Shown: positions 37,408-48,927, counted from the first letter of the stretch. The stretch: 64,000 nt of DNA from Marinobacter sp. Arc7-DN-1 (GCF_003441595.1 NZ_CP031848.1:1054001-1118000); one strand, 5' to 3'. Notes: a model not told the origin generated them from the sequence alone. Numbers and translations are program-made.

Positions 37408-37438
37408 CACGAACGCCCGCCCTGCGCGGGCGTTCGTG
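37408..37438 (+). terminator. Terminator-like hairpin after sodB
   Basis: CACGAACGCCCGC pairs with GCGGGCGTTCGTG around a short loop. No run of T follows, so it may also act as an mRNA end stabiliser. The remaining 190 bp before the next gene holds a TTGACA at 37466-37471 without a convincing -10 element. Confidence 0.6.
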
Positions 37439-37630
37439 TATCTGTCACCCAGAAACAATTACAAATTGACACAACCGCGCACTGAAATCTTTGGAAAAAT
37501 CACCGATACTCTACGAAGTTACGCCAACTCTGAACCATACATACAAGTAACCATCAGGGTGAGACTCCGAGCGCATCGCCCCCTACGCGACGCTGTCGTC
37601 CTGAAAAAACCGGATTAAAGACAGGGCTGA

Positions 37631-39691
37631 ATGCAAAACTCCTTCGAGGTTGAACATCGCCTGGGCTATCGAATCTTACGGTGGATCCTTGCCGTGGCCC
37701 TTGTCAGTGGTGTTATTGTCAGCACCGTTCAGGTGATCCTGGACGCCCGGCGCGTGTCCAGGGGTCTGGACCACGACGCCCGCCAGACCATTGCCATGGT
37801 GAAAGACGCAGCCGCCCAGGCCGTCTTCAGCATTGATGCTGAACTGGCCCAGCAGGTGGTCGACGGTCTTTTTGCCAAGGAAGCCATTCACAAGGCCCAC
37901 ATCGCCCATCCGGAAGGCGAGCCCCTGGGCAGTCGCAACCGCCCCCTACAGGAGACTGCCTTCAGACCCGTGACCGACCCGATTTTTGGCACCGAGCGGC
38001 TGTTTCGCGAGCCGCTGATCCGGGAAGGAAGCCCGGAGACGATTTACGGCTACCTGGATGTTCGCTACGACACCGCACCCGCGGCAGGCACCTGGCTGGA
38101 CCGGGCTGCCGTCACCTTTGCCTCAGGCATAGCCACCGCTCTTATTCTGGGCTTGGTGCTGTTCTATGTGTTCCACCTGCTACTCACCCGGCCACTGCTG
38201 AGAATTGTCCGCTCCGTGAAGCAGGTTGATCCGGCCCACCCGGACGATCGTCTGGTAATCACCCCCTCCGGCCACCAGAGCGATGAGCTCGGCCTTTGGG
38301 TGAACGTTACCAACAATCTCCTTGTCGCCATTGGCGACAGCCAGACACGCCACCGGGAAGCCGAGGACAGGGTCAGCCGCCTGTCTCGCTATGACCAGCT
38401 AACCGGCCTGCCCAGCCGCGATACGTTTATGGAATTGCTGATTCGGGACATTGAAGAGGCCAACAAACGGAATACCTCGCTGTCCCTGATTGTCTGCGGC
38501 ATTGACGATTTCAAATCCGTGAACGAGCAATGCGGTTTCCGCACCGGTGATCTCATTCTGCAAACGATGGCCGACCGGCTTACCAGCAAACTCGATAACG
38601 CCCGCTTTACCATTGCCCGCCTGGGCAGTGACCAGTTCGTGATTGTTGAAAAAGGCCTCCGGGACGGATTCCAGGCCGCCGACACCGCCGAACGCATCCT
38701 TGCCAGCATCAGTAGTCCGATGCTGGTTGACGACCAGAACGTCACCATGACCGCAACCATGGGCATTGCGCTGTTCCCCTCCGATACCGACCGGGCCGAC
38801 CGGCTGCTCCAGAGTGCCGAACAGACCATGACCCTGGCCAAGCAAAACGGGCACAATCACTTCCAGTTCTACATAGCCAGTATTGACCAGGAAATCCGGG
38901 ACAGGAAACAACTGGAAAAAGAGCTTTCCCAGGCCCAGTCCAATCACCAGTTCCATCTGGTCTACCAGCCCCAGATCAACCTGGAGAGCAAACGGGTGAT
39001 CGGTGCCGAGGCACTGCTAAGATGGGAGCACCCGACCCGTGGTCTGGTACCACCCGACTTTTTCATTCCCGTGGCCGAATCCAACGGTTCCATCGTCGAG
39101 ATCGGCCAATGGGTACTGAACCAGGCCTGCTGGCAGGCGGCCCGATGGGCGTCCGATGGCTCCCCGCTGCGCATTGCCGTTAATCTCTCGGCGGTTCAGT
39201 TACGCCAGGAAACCATCGTTGACGACATTCTCGATACTCTGAAGCGGCACAAAATCCCCGCCGGCAGGCTGGAGCTGGAAGTGACCGAAACCAGCTTCAT
39301 GACCAACCTTTCGGATGCCGTGGCCAAACTGCACCGCTTGCACAAGGCAGGCATCAGCATTGCCGTGGACGATTTCGGCACCGGTTATTCGTCTCTCACT
39401 TACCTCAAGCAGATGCCGGTTCAGCACCTGAAAATCGACAAGCAGTTCATTCGCGATCTACTGGTGAACGAGGAAGATACCCGAATTGCCAACACCATCA
39501 TTGATCTGGGCAGGAGCCTGAACCTGTCCGTGGTTGCGGAGGGCGTGGAAACCGCAGAGCAGGAGTACTATCTCAGCCAGCGCGGATGCCAGCTGGCGCA
39601 GGGTTACTACTTCAGCAAACCGCTTCTACCGAAAGATTTTGAGACTTTTGTAAAAGGTTTTCACAAGCAAATCGTGGAAAATAACGCCTGA
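37631..39691 (+). CDS. Membrane c-di-GMP protein with degenerate GGDEF and intact EAL
   Basis: 686 residues. Membrane helices at about 14-36 and 162-185 enclose a periplasmic sensor segment of about 125 residues; a HAMP-like linker follows. The GGDEF signature is GSDQF at 332-336, so cyclase activity is unlikely. The EAL domain keeps EALLRWEHP (460), the ETSFM Glu, DDFGTGYSSL and EGVET, so phosphodiesterase activity is likely. It would lower c-di-GMP in response to an outside signal, with the degenerate domain perhaps binding GTP. FleQ and YajQ, both c-di-GMP binders, are also encoded in the window. Confidence 0.9.
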   Translation: MQNSFEVEHRLGYRILRWILAVALVSGVIVSTVQVILDARRVSRGLDHDARQTIAMVKDAAAQAVFSIDAELAQQVVDGLFAKEAIHKAHIAHPEGEPLGSRNRPLQETAFRPVTDPIFGTERLFREPLIREGSPETIYGYLDVRYDTAPAAGTWLDRAAVTFASGIATALILGLVLFYVFHLLLTRPLLRIVRSVKQVDPAHPDDRLVITPSGHQSDELGLWVNVTNNLLVAIGDSQTRHREAEDRVSRLSRYDQLTGLPSRDTFMELLIRDIEEANKRNTSLSLIVCGIDDFKSVNEQCGFRTGDLILQTMADRLTSKLDNARFTIARLGSDQFVIVEKGLRDGFQAADTAERILASISSPMLVDDQNVTMTATMGIALFPSDTDRADRLLQSAEQTMTLAKQNGHNHFQFYIASIDQEIRDRKQLEKELSQAQSNHQFHLVYQPQINLESKRVIGAEALLRWEHPTRGLVPPDFFIPVAESNGSIVEIGQWVLNQACWQAARWASDGSPLRIAVNLSAVQLRQETIVDDILDTLKRHKIPAGRLELEVTETSFMTNLSDAVAKLHRLHKAGISIAVDDFGTGYSSLTYLKQMPVQHLKIDKQFIRDLLVNEEDTRIANTIIDLGRSLNLSVVAEGVETAEQEYYLSQRGCQLAQGYYFSKPLLPKDFETFVKGFHKQIVENNA

Positions 39692-39713
39692 TTCATCACC
39701 CTGAGGAGTTGCC

Positions 39714-40301
39714 ATGGGAACTACCGTCATTGGCCTGATTGTTATTGCCGTCGTCATAATCTATCTGGCCTTTATCTACAACCGCCTGGTTTCCCTGCGT
39801 AATCAATTCAAAAACGGCTTTGCCCAGATTGATGTGCAGTTGCAGCGTCGCCACGACCTGATTCCAAATCTGGTTGAGGCTGCCAAGGCCTACCTTACCC
39901 ACGAGAAGAGCACCCTCACCCAGGTCATGGAAGCCCGTAACAACGCAGTCAGTGCCCAGAAAGACGCCGCCAGGGATCCCGGTGACGGCACCAGGATCCA
40001 ACGGCTCGGTAGTGCGGAAAATCTCCTGACCAAGGCCCTCGCCAACTTTTATGCCGTTGCGGAGAACTACCCGGAGCTGAAAGCCAACGAGACCATCCAG
40101 CAACTGATGGAAGAGCTGTCCAGCACCGAGAACCGGGTTGCCTTCGCCCGCCAGGCCTATAACGATGGCGTTATGAGCTACAACATTTTCCGGGAGCAGT
40201 TCCCCAACAACATCATTTCGGGCATGTTTGCCTTCAAGGAAACCGCTCAGCTGGAACTGGATTCACCGGAAGCCCGCCAGGCCCCGAAAGTGGCCTTCTG
40301 A
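39714..40301 (+). CDS. lemA: LemA family protein
   Basis: 195 residues: one N-terminal membrane helix (IGLIVIAVVIIYLAFIYNRL) and a helical bundle with the family segment VQLQRRHDLIPNLVEAAKAY. It ends with YNIFREQFPNNIISGMFAF. The long helical domain faces outside or the periplasm. LemA is often encoded beside an M48-type membrane protease, as here with an 11-bp gap, and the two probably act together in envelope quality control. Its molecular role is unsettled. Confidence 0.93.
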   Translation: MGTTVIGLIVIAVVIIYLAFIYNRLVSLRNQFKNGFAQIDVQLQRRHDLIPNLVEAAKAYLTHEKSTLTQVMEARNNAVSAQKDAARDPGDGTRIQRLGSAENLLTKALANFYAVAENYPELKANETIQQLMEELSSTENRVAFARQAYNDGVMSYNIFREQFPNNIISGMFAFKETAQLELDSPEARQAPKVAF

Positions 40302-40312
40302 GGCCCTGAGGC

Positions 40313-42310
40313 ATGGCTCATCCCGGTTTCTTTCAGCGCCAGGCCCATGCCCGGCGCAACACCAGCCTGCTGGTACTCCTGTTCATCACAGCGGTCGCCT
40401 TTATCACCCTGGCGGTTGCTCTCGTGGGTTACTTCGTTACCCGCAGCGAATCCTCCGGCCTCGCCTTTCATCGCTGGCTGCCTTCCAGTCACGGGCTGTT
40501 AACGGCCGTAACGGTCGTGCTGCTGATTGGTCTCGGCTCCCTGCTGCGCTGGGTCGATCTGGCCGGTGGCGGCAGCCGGGTTGCGAAAATGGTGGGCGCG
40601 CGGCCAGTTGACCCGGACACCCGCGACAGCGACGAGCGCAAACTGCGCAACATTGTCGAGGAAATGGCCATCGCCAGCGGCGTACCTGTACCAGAGCTCT
40701 ACGTAATGGACCAGGAAACCGGCATCAACGCCTTCGTGGCCGGCTACACGCCCGGCGAAGCGGTGATGGTGGTCACCCATGGCGCCATCACCCAGCTGTC
40801 GCGGGACGAGCTCCAGGGCGTTGTCGCCCACGAGTTCAGCCACATCTTTAACGGCGACATGCGGCTGAACGTGCGCCTTATTGCCCTGCTTGCCGGCATT
40901 CTGATGATCGGTCAGATTGGCGGTTTCCTGCTTCGGGCCTCCTTCCACCGGGGCCACCGGGTCGGACGGTCCCGGGACGGGCGGGCCCAGGCCGCCATGG
41001 GCATCATCGGCCTGGCGCTGTTTGTGATTGGCTACGTGGGGGTTTTCTTCGGCCGGCTTATTCAGGCGGCAGTCTCGCGGCAACGGGAAATGCTGGCAGA
41101 TGCCTCATCCGTTCAGTTCACCCGCAACCCGGAAGGCATCGCGGGAGCGCTGTTCAAGATTGGCCTGAAGGGCGGATACCTGGACACCACCAGCCACGCC
41201 AGCGATATGAACCATATGTGTTTTGGCGAAAGCGCCCGAATGAAATTTACCGCCCTGCTGGCGTCCCATCCTCCTATCGATGAACGCATTAACGCGATTC
41301 AGCCCGGCATGCTGGCCAGACTGCGCAGCCGGCTCCGGGACACCGAGCCGGGGGCTGATCTTTACCGGAGTTCAGGCCCGGCACCCGCGGCTGGAACGTC
41401 GGGATTCACCGGAGCCACCCCGGAAATACTCGGGCCAGTATCCGGAAAAGGCGCGCGAACATCGCCACTGGCTTCCGGCACTGAAGCACCAACGAAGCCA
41501 GCCCGGAAATTTTCAGACCAGGTTGGCACCATCAACCGGCAAAGCGAGGATTTCGCCCTCCGCTTTCTGAGCCGGCTCCCGGCCACCTTCCGGAATCTCT
41601 TGTACACCCGGGCCGGCGCTGTGCAGCTTTGCTATGCCATGCTGATCAGTGAACTTTCCCGGGAACAGCAGGTGCAGAGGCTCACCCTGCTACCCCCTCA
41701 CCCGGTACTGGGCAGCCAGCCGGATCTGCTGAAAAAACTGCTGCCCGCCCTGAAGACCATTGGCGACGGTGTCCGGTTCCCGGCCCTCGAGCTGGCCATG
41801 CCAGCTCTGCGCAAGCTGGATCCGGAAGAGCGGGAAGGGCTGATTACCAACGTTCAGAAACTGGTGGCGGCGGATAACCGGGTTAGCCTGTTTGAGCTGG
41901 CGCTGACCAGCTTCCTGTCCCGGCACCTGGGTGCCGAGGCAGACAGAGTGGTCCCTGTTCGTTTTAAAAGCTACAGGCCCGTAATACCAGCCCTGCAAAG
42001 GCTTCTGAGCTTGCTGGCTCGCGCAGGCTCGCCCTCCCAGGCCGACGCTGAAACGCTTTACCGGGAAGCGATGGCGGGCTTTATGGATACTCGTAATGGA
42101 AGCCAGCCGGTGCTGGAGAAGGTCACCATGCGCCAGCTACGGGAAGCCCTGACCGCTCTTAACGGCCTGTCCCCCTTGCTGAAGCCTGCGGTGATCGATG
42201 CCTGCGGGCACTGCATCACCCACGATGGCAAGGTTGAGACCCGGGAATATGAGCTGATGCGACTGGTGGCGGATCAGATGGATTGTCCGATGCCGCCACT
42301 GACTGTCTGA
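40313..42310 (+). CDS. M48-family membrane zinc metalloprotease with TerB-like C-terminus
   Basis: 665 residues. Membrane helices near 18-42 and 62-80, plus a further pair around 190-250, frame the zinc motif HEFSH at 173-177 (VVAHEFSHIFNGDMRLN). The HtpX-like protease part ends near residue 345. A Ser/Pro/Thr-rich linker follows, and the last 120 residues end in ACGHCITHDGKVETREYELM, a TerB-like module. It is thus about twice the length of HtpX. It follows lemA in one operon. It probably degrades damaged or misassembled membrane proteins; its targets are unknown. Confidence 0.88.
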   Translation: MAHPGFFQRQAHARRNTSLLVLLFITAVAFITLAVALVGYFVTRSESSGLAFHRWLPSSHGLLTAVTVVLLIGLGSLLRWVDLAGGGSRVAKMVGARPVDPDTRDSDERKLRNIVEEMAIASGVPVPELYVMDQETGINAFVAGYTPGEAVMVVTHGAITQLSRDELQGVVAHEFSHIFNGDMRLNVRLIALLAGILMIGQIGGFLLRASFHRGHRVGRSRDGRAQAAMGIIGLALFVIGYVGVFFGRLIQAAVSRQREMLADASSVQFTRNPEGIAGALFKIGLKGGYLDTTSHASDMNHMCFGESARMKFTALLASHPPIDERINAIQPGMLARLRSRLRDTEPGADLYRSSGPAPAAGTSGFTGATPEILGPVSGKGARTSPLASGTEAPTKPARKFSDQVGTINRQSEDFALRFLSRLPATFRNLLYTRAGAVQLCYAMLISELSREQQVQRLTLLPPHPVLGSQPDLLKKLLPALKTIGDGVRFPALELAMPALRKLDPEEREGLITNVQKLVAADNRVSLFELALTSFLSRHLGAEADRVVPVRFKSYRPVIPALQRLLSLLARAGSPSQADAETLYREAMAGFMDTRNGSQPVLEKVTMRQLREALTALNGLSPLLKPAVIDACGHCITHDGKVETREYELMRLVADQMDCPMPPLTV

Positions 42311-42314
42311 GGAC

Positions 42315-44264
42315 TTACTGAACCCGGGTGTTTCCCTCTTCAAACAGCGCATCAACGGAGGGGTGCTGCTGGGGAGTTGGCATGCCAAGCTTCTCGCGGA
42401 TATCCAGGTTCACATCCCAAAGCCTGTTGAACTTGTCGCTGGTCGCGGCAACGGCTTCCTCTTTGCCCAACATAATCTTCGGGCGCAGGAACACCAGCAG
42501 GTTACGCTTCACACGCCGTTCTGATTCCGACGAAAACAGCCGCCCCAGATACGGAATGTCGCCAAGCAACGGAACCTTACTCTTGTTGACCTGGTAGTCG
42601 TCCCGGGTCAGCCCGCCCAGCACGATGGTCTCACCATCATCGGCCAGTACAGTGGTCTTGATTTCCCGCTTGTTGGTTACAATATCCGAGGCATCCTCGA
42701 TGCTGTCAGCAACGCTTTCGGTGGTCTGCTCGACCACCAGACGCACCAGCCCGTCTGCGCTGATGGTCGGGGTCACCTTGAGCGTCAGGCCGATATCACG
42801 ACGCTCTATGGTGGTGAACGGGTTAGTGGTGCCGTCACCGACAACCGTCGACTGGCCAGTGCGGAACGGGACATTCTGGCCCACGATGATCTCCGATTCC
42901 TGGTTGTCCAGGGTAATGATGCTGGGGGTGGAGAGCAGGTTCGCGGCAGCTGACGTAGAGAGCGCCTGCAGCAGGACGCCCCAGCTGACGCCATTCTCGT
43001 TTCGCTGGCCGGCCCCGACGGTGATGCCTCCGGCGGCCGGCGTGATGGCAGACCCGGTGAGAATCGCGCTAAGCACCTCACCCAGGCTGCGACCAACATT
43101 ACCAAAGTTGGTGCCGGCCACCGGCGTGGACTCTCCGGACTCATCACCGACGGCCACCTGAACCCCCAGATCCTGCCCCAGCTCATCGCTGATTTCGACA
43201 ATCGCCGCCTCAATCATCACCTGGGCCCGGCGCACGTCCAGGGCAGCGACGATTTGCTCAGCTTCCTGCATCAGGGAGGGCTCGCCGCGGACCACCAGGG
43301 CGTTCAGCCCTTCGTCCGCGAACACAGCAAAGCTGCTTTGCGGCTTAGCGCCACCCGCCGCACCTCCGGAACCGGCGCCTTCCTTGACCAGCTCGCCCAT
43401 GACACCCTTGAGAATCTCCGTCAGATTCTTGGCATCCGCATGCTTAAGCCTCAGAACCTTGGTGGTGCCGCCGGAGGCCGAGGGCTGGTCCAGTTGCCGG
43501 ATCAGGCCGCGCATCTTGTCCCGGAAGGTCTCATCGCCCCTGAGAATAAGCCGGTTGCTGCGCTCATCGGCGGTTACACTGTATTTCCTTGCGGCATTGT
43601 CGCCGCCGGCACGCCCGAGCTCATCCGGCGCCAGTTCCTGCAACAGGGTAACCATGTCGCCAACCCAGGCCTCCTGAAGCTGGATAACTTCAACCTCGTA
43701 TTTAGAGGGGCTGTCCAGCTCCCGGACAATCTGTTCAATACGCGCGATGTTGGAAGAGTGATCGCTGATGATCAGGGCGTTGGCGGCAGCGACACCGGCC
43801 AGGTGCCCGTACTTCGCGACCAGCGGCCGAAGAATCGGCACCAGTTCGAGGGCGTTGGCGTTATCAATCTGAATAACCCGGGTAATCAGTTGTTCCGAGG
43901 GTGTTTCCTCGAAGCGGGACAGGATTTCAGCGGACTGCTTGGCGTCCACCTGCTGCACCACCTTGATCACCTCCTCGCCGGGAATTGCGGTAAAGCCGTG
44001 TACGTTCAGAACGGCCAGGAACAGGTCGTAAATCTCATCCTTGTTCATGGGTGCGCTGGAAAGCACCGTCACCTTGCCCTTCACCCTCGGATCCACCACA
44101 AAACTGTAACCGGTAATGTCCGCCACCTGGGTGACAAAGGCACGGATATCCGCATCCTTCAGGTTCAGCCGCCAGGTTTCTTCCTGCCCGTACGCCAATG
44201 ACATCATCGGCATCAAAATAAGCAGAGCAATGGCCCGTAACAGATTGGTCTTGTGGTTATACAT
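42315..44264 (-). CDS. gspD: Type II secretion secretin GspD
   Basis: 649 residues from the ATG at 44264, with AGGAAG upstream; an open frame to 44306 would overlap gspC. A signal peptide (LLRAIALLILMPMMSLAYGQ) is followed by N0-N3 domains and a secretin core with VPFRTGQSTVVGDGTTNPFT and the closing GLTRDDYQVNKSKVPLLGDIPYLGRLF region. It forms the outer-membrane gate for folded exoproteins. It is the last gene of the gspN-gspC-gspD operon. The remaining gsp genes are not in the window. Confidence 0.95.
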   Translation of the reverse strand: MYNHKTNLLRAIALLILMPMMSLAYGQEETWRLNLKDADIRAFVTQVADITGYSFVVDPRVKGKVTVLSSAPMNKDEIYDLFLAVLNVHGFTAIPGEEVIKVVQQVDAKQSAEILSRFEETPSEQLITRVIQIDNANALELVPILRPLVAKYGHLAGVAAANALIISDHSSNIARIEQIVRELDSPSKYEVEVIQLQEAWVGDMVTLLQELAPDELGRAGGDNAARKYSVTADERSNRLILRGDETFRDKMRGLIRQLDQPSASGGTTKVLRLKHADAKNLTEILKGVMGELVKEGAGSGGAAGGAKPQSSFAVFADEGLNALVVRGEPSLMQEAEQIVAALDVRRAQVMIEAAIVEISDELGQDLGVQVAVGDESGESTPVAGTNFGNVGRSLGEVLSAILTGSAITPAAGGITVGAGQRNENGVSWGVLLQALSTSAAANLLSTPSIITLDNQESEIIVGQNVPFRTGQSTVVGDGTTNPFTTIERRDIGLTLKVTPTISADGLVRLVVEQTTESVADSIEDASDIVTNKREIKTTVLADDGETIVLGGLTRDDYQVNKSKVPLLGDIPYLGRLFSSESERRVKRNLLVFLRPKIMLGKEEAVAATSDKFNRLWDVNLDIREKLGMPTPQQHPSVDALFEEGNTRVQ

Positions 44265-44296
44265 CTGGCGATTTCTTCCTGTTTCGATGAACCCGG

Positions 44297-45151
44297 TCAG
44301 CGCCACTGCTCGGGTATGGCATAACTGATGGTGAGGATGGATCCGTCACGCTCTATTTCTATCTCCAACTGAGACTGGTCACGCCAGTTCTCAAGCAAGG
44401 CCTTGTCCTGATCGATATCACCCAGCCGCTGACCGTTGATGGCGGTAATCACGTCACCGGCCTGCAGATTAACGGCATTCAGCATGGCGTTAGAGCCGTC
44501 ATATACATACCCGGACATGCCGCTCTCATCCACCGGGCCAAGCCCAAAGGGTGCAAGTGCCGCCATGCCCTGGCTATCAATCTGTTCACGGGCGTTGGCC
44601 AGAAACACATCGGGAGAGGAGTCTGCCGGCCTCGCCGCTACCTCTGCAACCAGGTCCGGGGACACCGATTCTTCAAAGGTAAGCGATTCATAACGCGCTC
44701 CCCGGCGAATCAGCACACGCCCCGGTTCTACTTCAGCGAGTTCGGCATTACCGGGCAACACCTCTCCCACCCGGTAATACGCTGTCTCACCATTGCTTCC
44801 TGCAACTATAGCACCGGAGTCCTCCGGACGCTGCGCAACCAGAACGCCTTCGAGCCGAAGTCTCAGACGGGTCTCCGGTGCCGAACGGCGAACGGCCTCA
44901 GCGACCTCCACTGCCCGCCCTGAGCGACCGAAGAAATCGTAGATGGCCATGGACCCTGTCATGGGACCGCCCGTTGCCAGATTACCTGCGCCGTCCGATA
45001 CCGGCGCACGGGGAACCGGCCTGTCGTCCCAGGCAACCAGCCAGGTAACCCGGGCCATGGCTACCCCCAGGTAGAGCACCAACGCCACCAGCAGCAGGTT
45101 CGCGACAGCCCGCGAAATTCGGCTCTGGGCCTGGGCGCTCAGCAGGGCCAT
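44297..45151 (-). CDS. gspC: Type II secretion inner-membrane protein GspC
   Basis: 284 residues from the ATG at 45151, directly after the gspN stop; a longer open frame upstream only reads gspN in another frame. One membrane helix (VANLLLVALVLYLGVAMARV) is followed by the homology region (LRLEGVLVAQRPEDSGAIVA, then YRVGEVLPGNAELAEVEPGR) that contacts the secretin. A PDZ-like C-terminal domain follows (NAVNLQAGDVITAINGQRLG). It links the inner-membrane platform to GspD. Confidence 0.93.
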   Translation of the reverse strand: MALLSAQAQSRISRAVANLLLVALVLYLGVAMARVTWLVAWDDRPVPRAPVSDGAGNLATGGPMTGSMAIYDFFGRSGRAVEVAEAVRRSAPETRLRLRLEGVLVAQRPEDSGAIVAGSNGETAYYRVGEVLPGNAELAEVEPGRVLIRRGARYESLTFEESVSPDLVAEVAARPADSSPDVFLANAREQIDSQGMAALAPFGLGPVDESGMSGYVYDGSNAMLNAVNLQAGDVITAINGQRLGDIDQDKALLENWRDQSQLEIEIERDGSILTISYAIPEQWR

Positions 45152-45152
45152 A

Positions 45153-45953
45153 CTATCTTGCCCCCGGGATAAGCGGCTGCCGCACCCGGAACACGACGTC
45201 CCCCGGGCTGGCGGAGTCCGGCCACGGCTGGCCGGCCAGATCCACCATGCGTTTGTAGACACGCAACTCCATCATCCCGTTCCAGAATATCGTTGCATCC
45301 GCCGCCGGGCCTTCTCCACCCTGCTCGGCGACGGTCAGGGCCACACCACCGCGGCTGTTATCGACCGTATCCAGTGTCGCCTGCATCGGCGGGAATTCAG
45401 CCTGGCCTCGCTGATCGCCCATGGGCCAGGTAACCAGCCCGCCACCCCAGCGCCCGAGGCCTTCAGCCCGGGTAATCCGGTTGTCCGCCCACGCCATTTC
45501 AAGACGGTCAATGGTCACCGCACCCTCAATCATCGCGCCGCCACTCTGGCGGATAAGCCCCTCAAATTCAGCAACCGCCACTTGCCCGCGTGCGTTCATT
45601 CGGGCGCTGGCCGGCCATCCGATCGTAACATCACCATCCAGCGAAGATTGTGACGATTCCACGGAAATCCTGAGCGGCAGTTCCAGGCGGGTAACGGAGG
45701 GCAGGTGCAGGCGCCAGTCCACACGCAGCGGAAAACCCGCCACAATCACACCAGCCTCGCCATCCCAAAGCCTGCCGGCCACCTGCCGGACCTGCACCTG
45801 GGCCGGCAGCGGCACCTGGGCAGACACCCGCTGCCAGACCCAGCCGGCGGGTACCAGAAACACCAGTGACAACAGATAAACCAGAGCGCCCAGCAACAGA
45901 AGCAAAAACACCTTGCCGGGGCGGAGAAAAGACGTTGGTTCAGCGTCACTCAT
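45153..45953 (-). CDS. gspN: Type II secretion protein N
   Basis: 266 residues: one N-terminal membrane helix (VFLLLLLGALVYLLSLVFLV) and a beta-rich periplasmic domain that opens with PAQVQVRQVAGRLWDGEAGV, the usual GspN start. GspN is an accessory component absent from some systems. It is first in the operon, and gspC starts at its stop codon. A terminator belonging to groEL lies just upstream. Confidence 0.9.
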   Translation of the reverse strand: MSDAEPTSFLRPGKVFLLLLLGALVYLLSLVFLVPAGWVWQRVSAQVPLPAQVQVRQVAGRLWDGEAGVIVAGFPLRVDWRLHLPSVTRLELPLRISVESSQSSLDGDVTIGWPASARMNARGQVAVAEFEGLIRQSGGAMIEGAVTIDRLEMAWADNRITRAEGLGRWGGGLVTWPMGDQRGQAEFPPMQATLDTVDNSRGGVALTVAEQGGEGPAADATIFWNGMMELRVYKRMVDLAGQPWPDSASPGDVVFRVRQPLIPGAR

Positions 45954-46025
45954 TCAGCTACACACAGAAAATGGACCGGAAGCCGAGTCTAGCAAAGGCA
46001 TGGCGCAAGTTCATGACAAAAAAAC

Positions 46026-46063
46026 AAAAACCCCGCGCCAGTGTGAACCAGCGCGGGGTTTTT
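46026..46063 (-). terminator. Rho-independent terminator of groESL
   Basis: AAAAACCCCGCGC pairs with GCGCGGGGTTTTT around a 12-base loop, with T runs on both strands. It lies 24 bp after the groEL stop and isolates the chaperonin operon from gspN. Confidence 0.92.
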
Positions 46064-46086
46064 AAGGGGCCAGGATCAGGCCGGCA

Positions 46087-47754
<1,668 letters not shown>

Positions 47755-47814
47755 TTAAACCGAAGTTGTTGAGTCAGTCGGAATAATGAGAGTTCGTGCC
47801 GGTCGCTTATGCGA

Positions 47815-48102
47815 TCACTCAAGCACGCCGTAGATGTCGTTCTCGCTCATAATCAGGAGCTCTTCACCGTCAACCTTTACGGTATTACCGGCGTATTGAC
47901 CGAAAACCACGGTGTCACCCACCTTGACCGCCAGTGCACGGGTCTCACCGTTATCGAGGATACGGCCATTGCCCACGGCAATTACCTCACCCTGGGACGG
48001 CTTTTCCTTGGCGTTGCCTGGCAGCACGATGCCACCTGCAGTTTTCTCTTCTTCTTCCTTACGGCGCACGACAACACGATCGTGTAGCGGACGAATTTTC
48101 AT
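47815..48102 (-). CDS. groES: Co-chaperonin GroES
   Basis: 95 residues from the ATG at 48102 ([20 protein letters not shown]), the standard N-terminus; an in-frame extension to 48144 is rejected. The mobile loop [16 protein letters not shown] is present. It caps GroEL. A sigma-32-type promoter lies about 145-175 bp upstream. Confidence 0.97.
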   Translation of the reverse strand: MKIRPLHDRVVVRRKEEEEKTAGGIVLPGNAKEKPSQGEVIAVGNGRILDNGETRALAVKVGDTVVFGQYAGNTVKVDGEELLIMSENDIYGVLE

Positions 48103-48151
48103 TGCTCGGTTTCTCCAATAGTCAGATTGATGTGGCAATGACATTTGCTGT

Positions 48152-48184
48152 TGTAGGTCGGATTAGCGAAGCATAATCCGACAA
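48152..48184. repeat. REP-type palindrome TCGGATTA/TAATCCGA
   Basis: TGTAGGTCGGATTA and TAATCCGACA arms enclose a short GCGAAGCA loop. Palindromes of this exact type are scattered through many gammaproteobacterial genomes. It lies in the groES 5' leader, between the heat-shock promoter and the start codon. Confidence 0.75.
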
Positions 48185-48247
48185 ATTGCCCGGCTGCTAA
48201 CCATCTGTTTTTCAGAGATTATAAGCCCGCGGCGAACTTGTGGTTCC

Positions 48248-48278
48248 TATGTGGGGTAGCAGGTAGGGGTTTTCAACA
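48248..48278 (-). promoter_or_regulatory. Heat-shock (sigma-32) promoter of groESL
   Basis: On the minus strand GTTGAAA and CCCCACAT are spaced by about 14-15 bases, close to the sigma-32 consensus CTTGAA and CCCCATNT. It lies 145-175 bp before groES, which leaves a leader containing a REP palindrome. No CIRCE element is seen. Confidence 0.75.
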
Positions 48279-48296
48279 CCCCGAGAGAAAAATTTT

Positions 48297-48839
48297 TCAC
48301 TTTTTTTCGATCCGGTCGCGATCGGATTCCGTCTCGTCCTGATACTCGCCTTCGATAATGTCACCGTTGCTGTCCCGATCAAACGGACTTTGCTGCCCGA
48401 ACGGGTTTTCCCGGCCACCAAACGGATCCTGCCCGAAGGGATTCGAACCACCTCCGGAACGGAAATGGAAACTCCTGCTCCGGCCAGCCACCACCATCCG
48501 CTTCAGCGCCTGGGCCGCCAGCCAGTGACGGGTTCCCGGGATCAGGCACAAAAAGCCGACGGTATCGGTGATGAACCCCGGCGTAAGCAGCAAGGCACCA
48601 CCAACAGCCAGAATCAGACCTTCGGCAACCTCCCTGGCGGGCAGTTCACCACTGTTCAGACGCTGGTTGGCCTTCAACAGTGTTGCCAGTCCCTGCTGGC
48701 GCAAAAGCCAGGCGCCAATAACTGCCGTCAGCAACACCAGCCCCACGGTGTTCAGTACACCAATCATGCCGCCCACTTTGATCAATACCGCCATCTCGGC
48801 AATCGGCATGATAATGAATAAGAAAAGAAACACAGACAT
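48297..48839 (-). CDS. fxsA: FxsA family membrane protein
   Basis: 180 residues with three to four membrane helices (VFLFLFIIMPIAEMAVLIKV, then NTVGLVLLTAVIGAWLLRQQ, and GGALLLTPGFITDTVGFLCL with the family motif LTPGFITD). The tail is polar, with GQDPFGGRENPFG repeats. FxsA overexpression relieves phage T7 exclusion by F plasmid in E. coli; the native role is unclear. It lies just upstream of groES, a common neighbourhood. Confidence 0.92.
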   Translation of the reverse strand: MSVFLFLFIIMPIAEMAVLIKVGGMIGVLNTVGLVLLTAVIGAWLLRQQGLATLLKANQRLNSGELPAREVAEGLILAVGGALLLTPGFITDTVGFLCLIPGTRHWLAAQALKRMVVAGRSRSFHFRSGGGSNPFGQDPFGGRENPFGQQSPFDRDSNGDIIEGEYQDETESDRDRIEKK

Positions 48840-48927
48840 CGGGACCTCAGGGTCTGAACAGGAATTTCAGAAGGTCTGGTATACTCGCAGCCCTCAAAAT
48901 GAGAATGCGGTCCGGCATTGTGAGTTA

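Noticed and set aside
44297..45262. A longer GspC starting at 45262
   Set aside because: The extra 37 residues only read the end of gspN in another frame; the ATG at 45151 gives the normal N-terminus.
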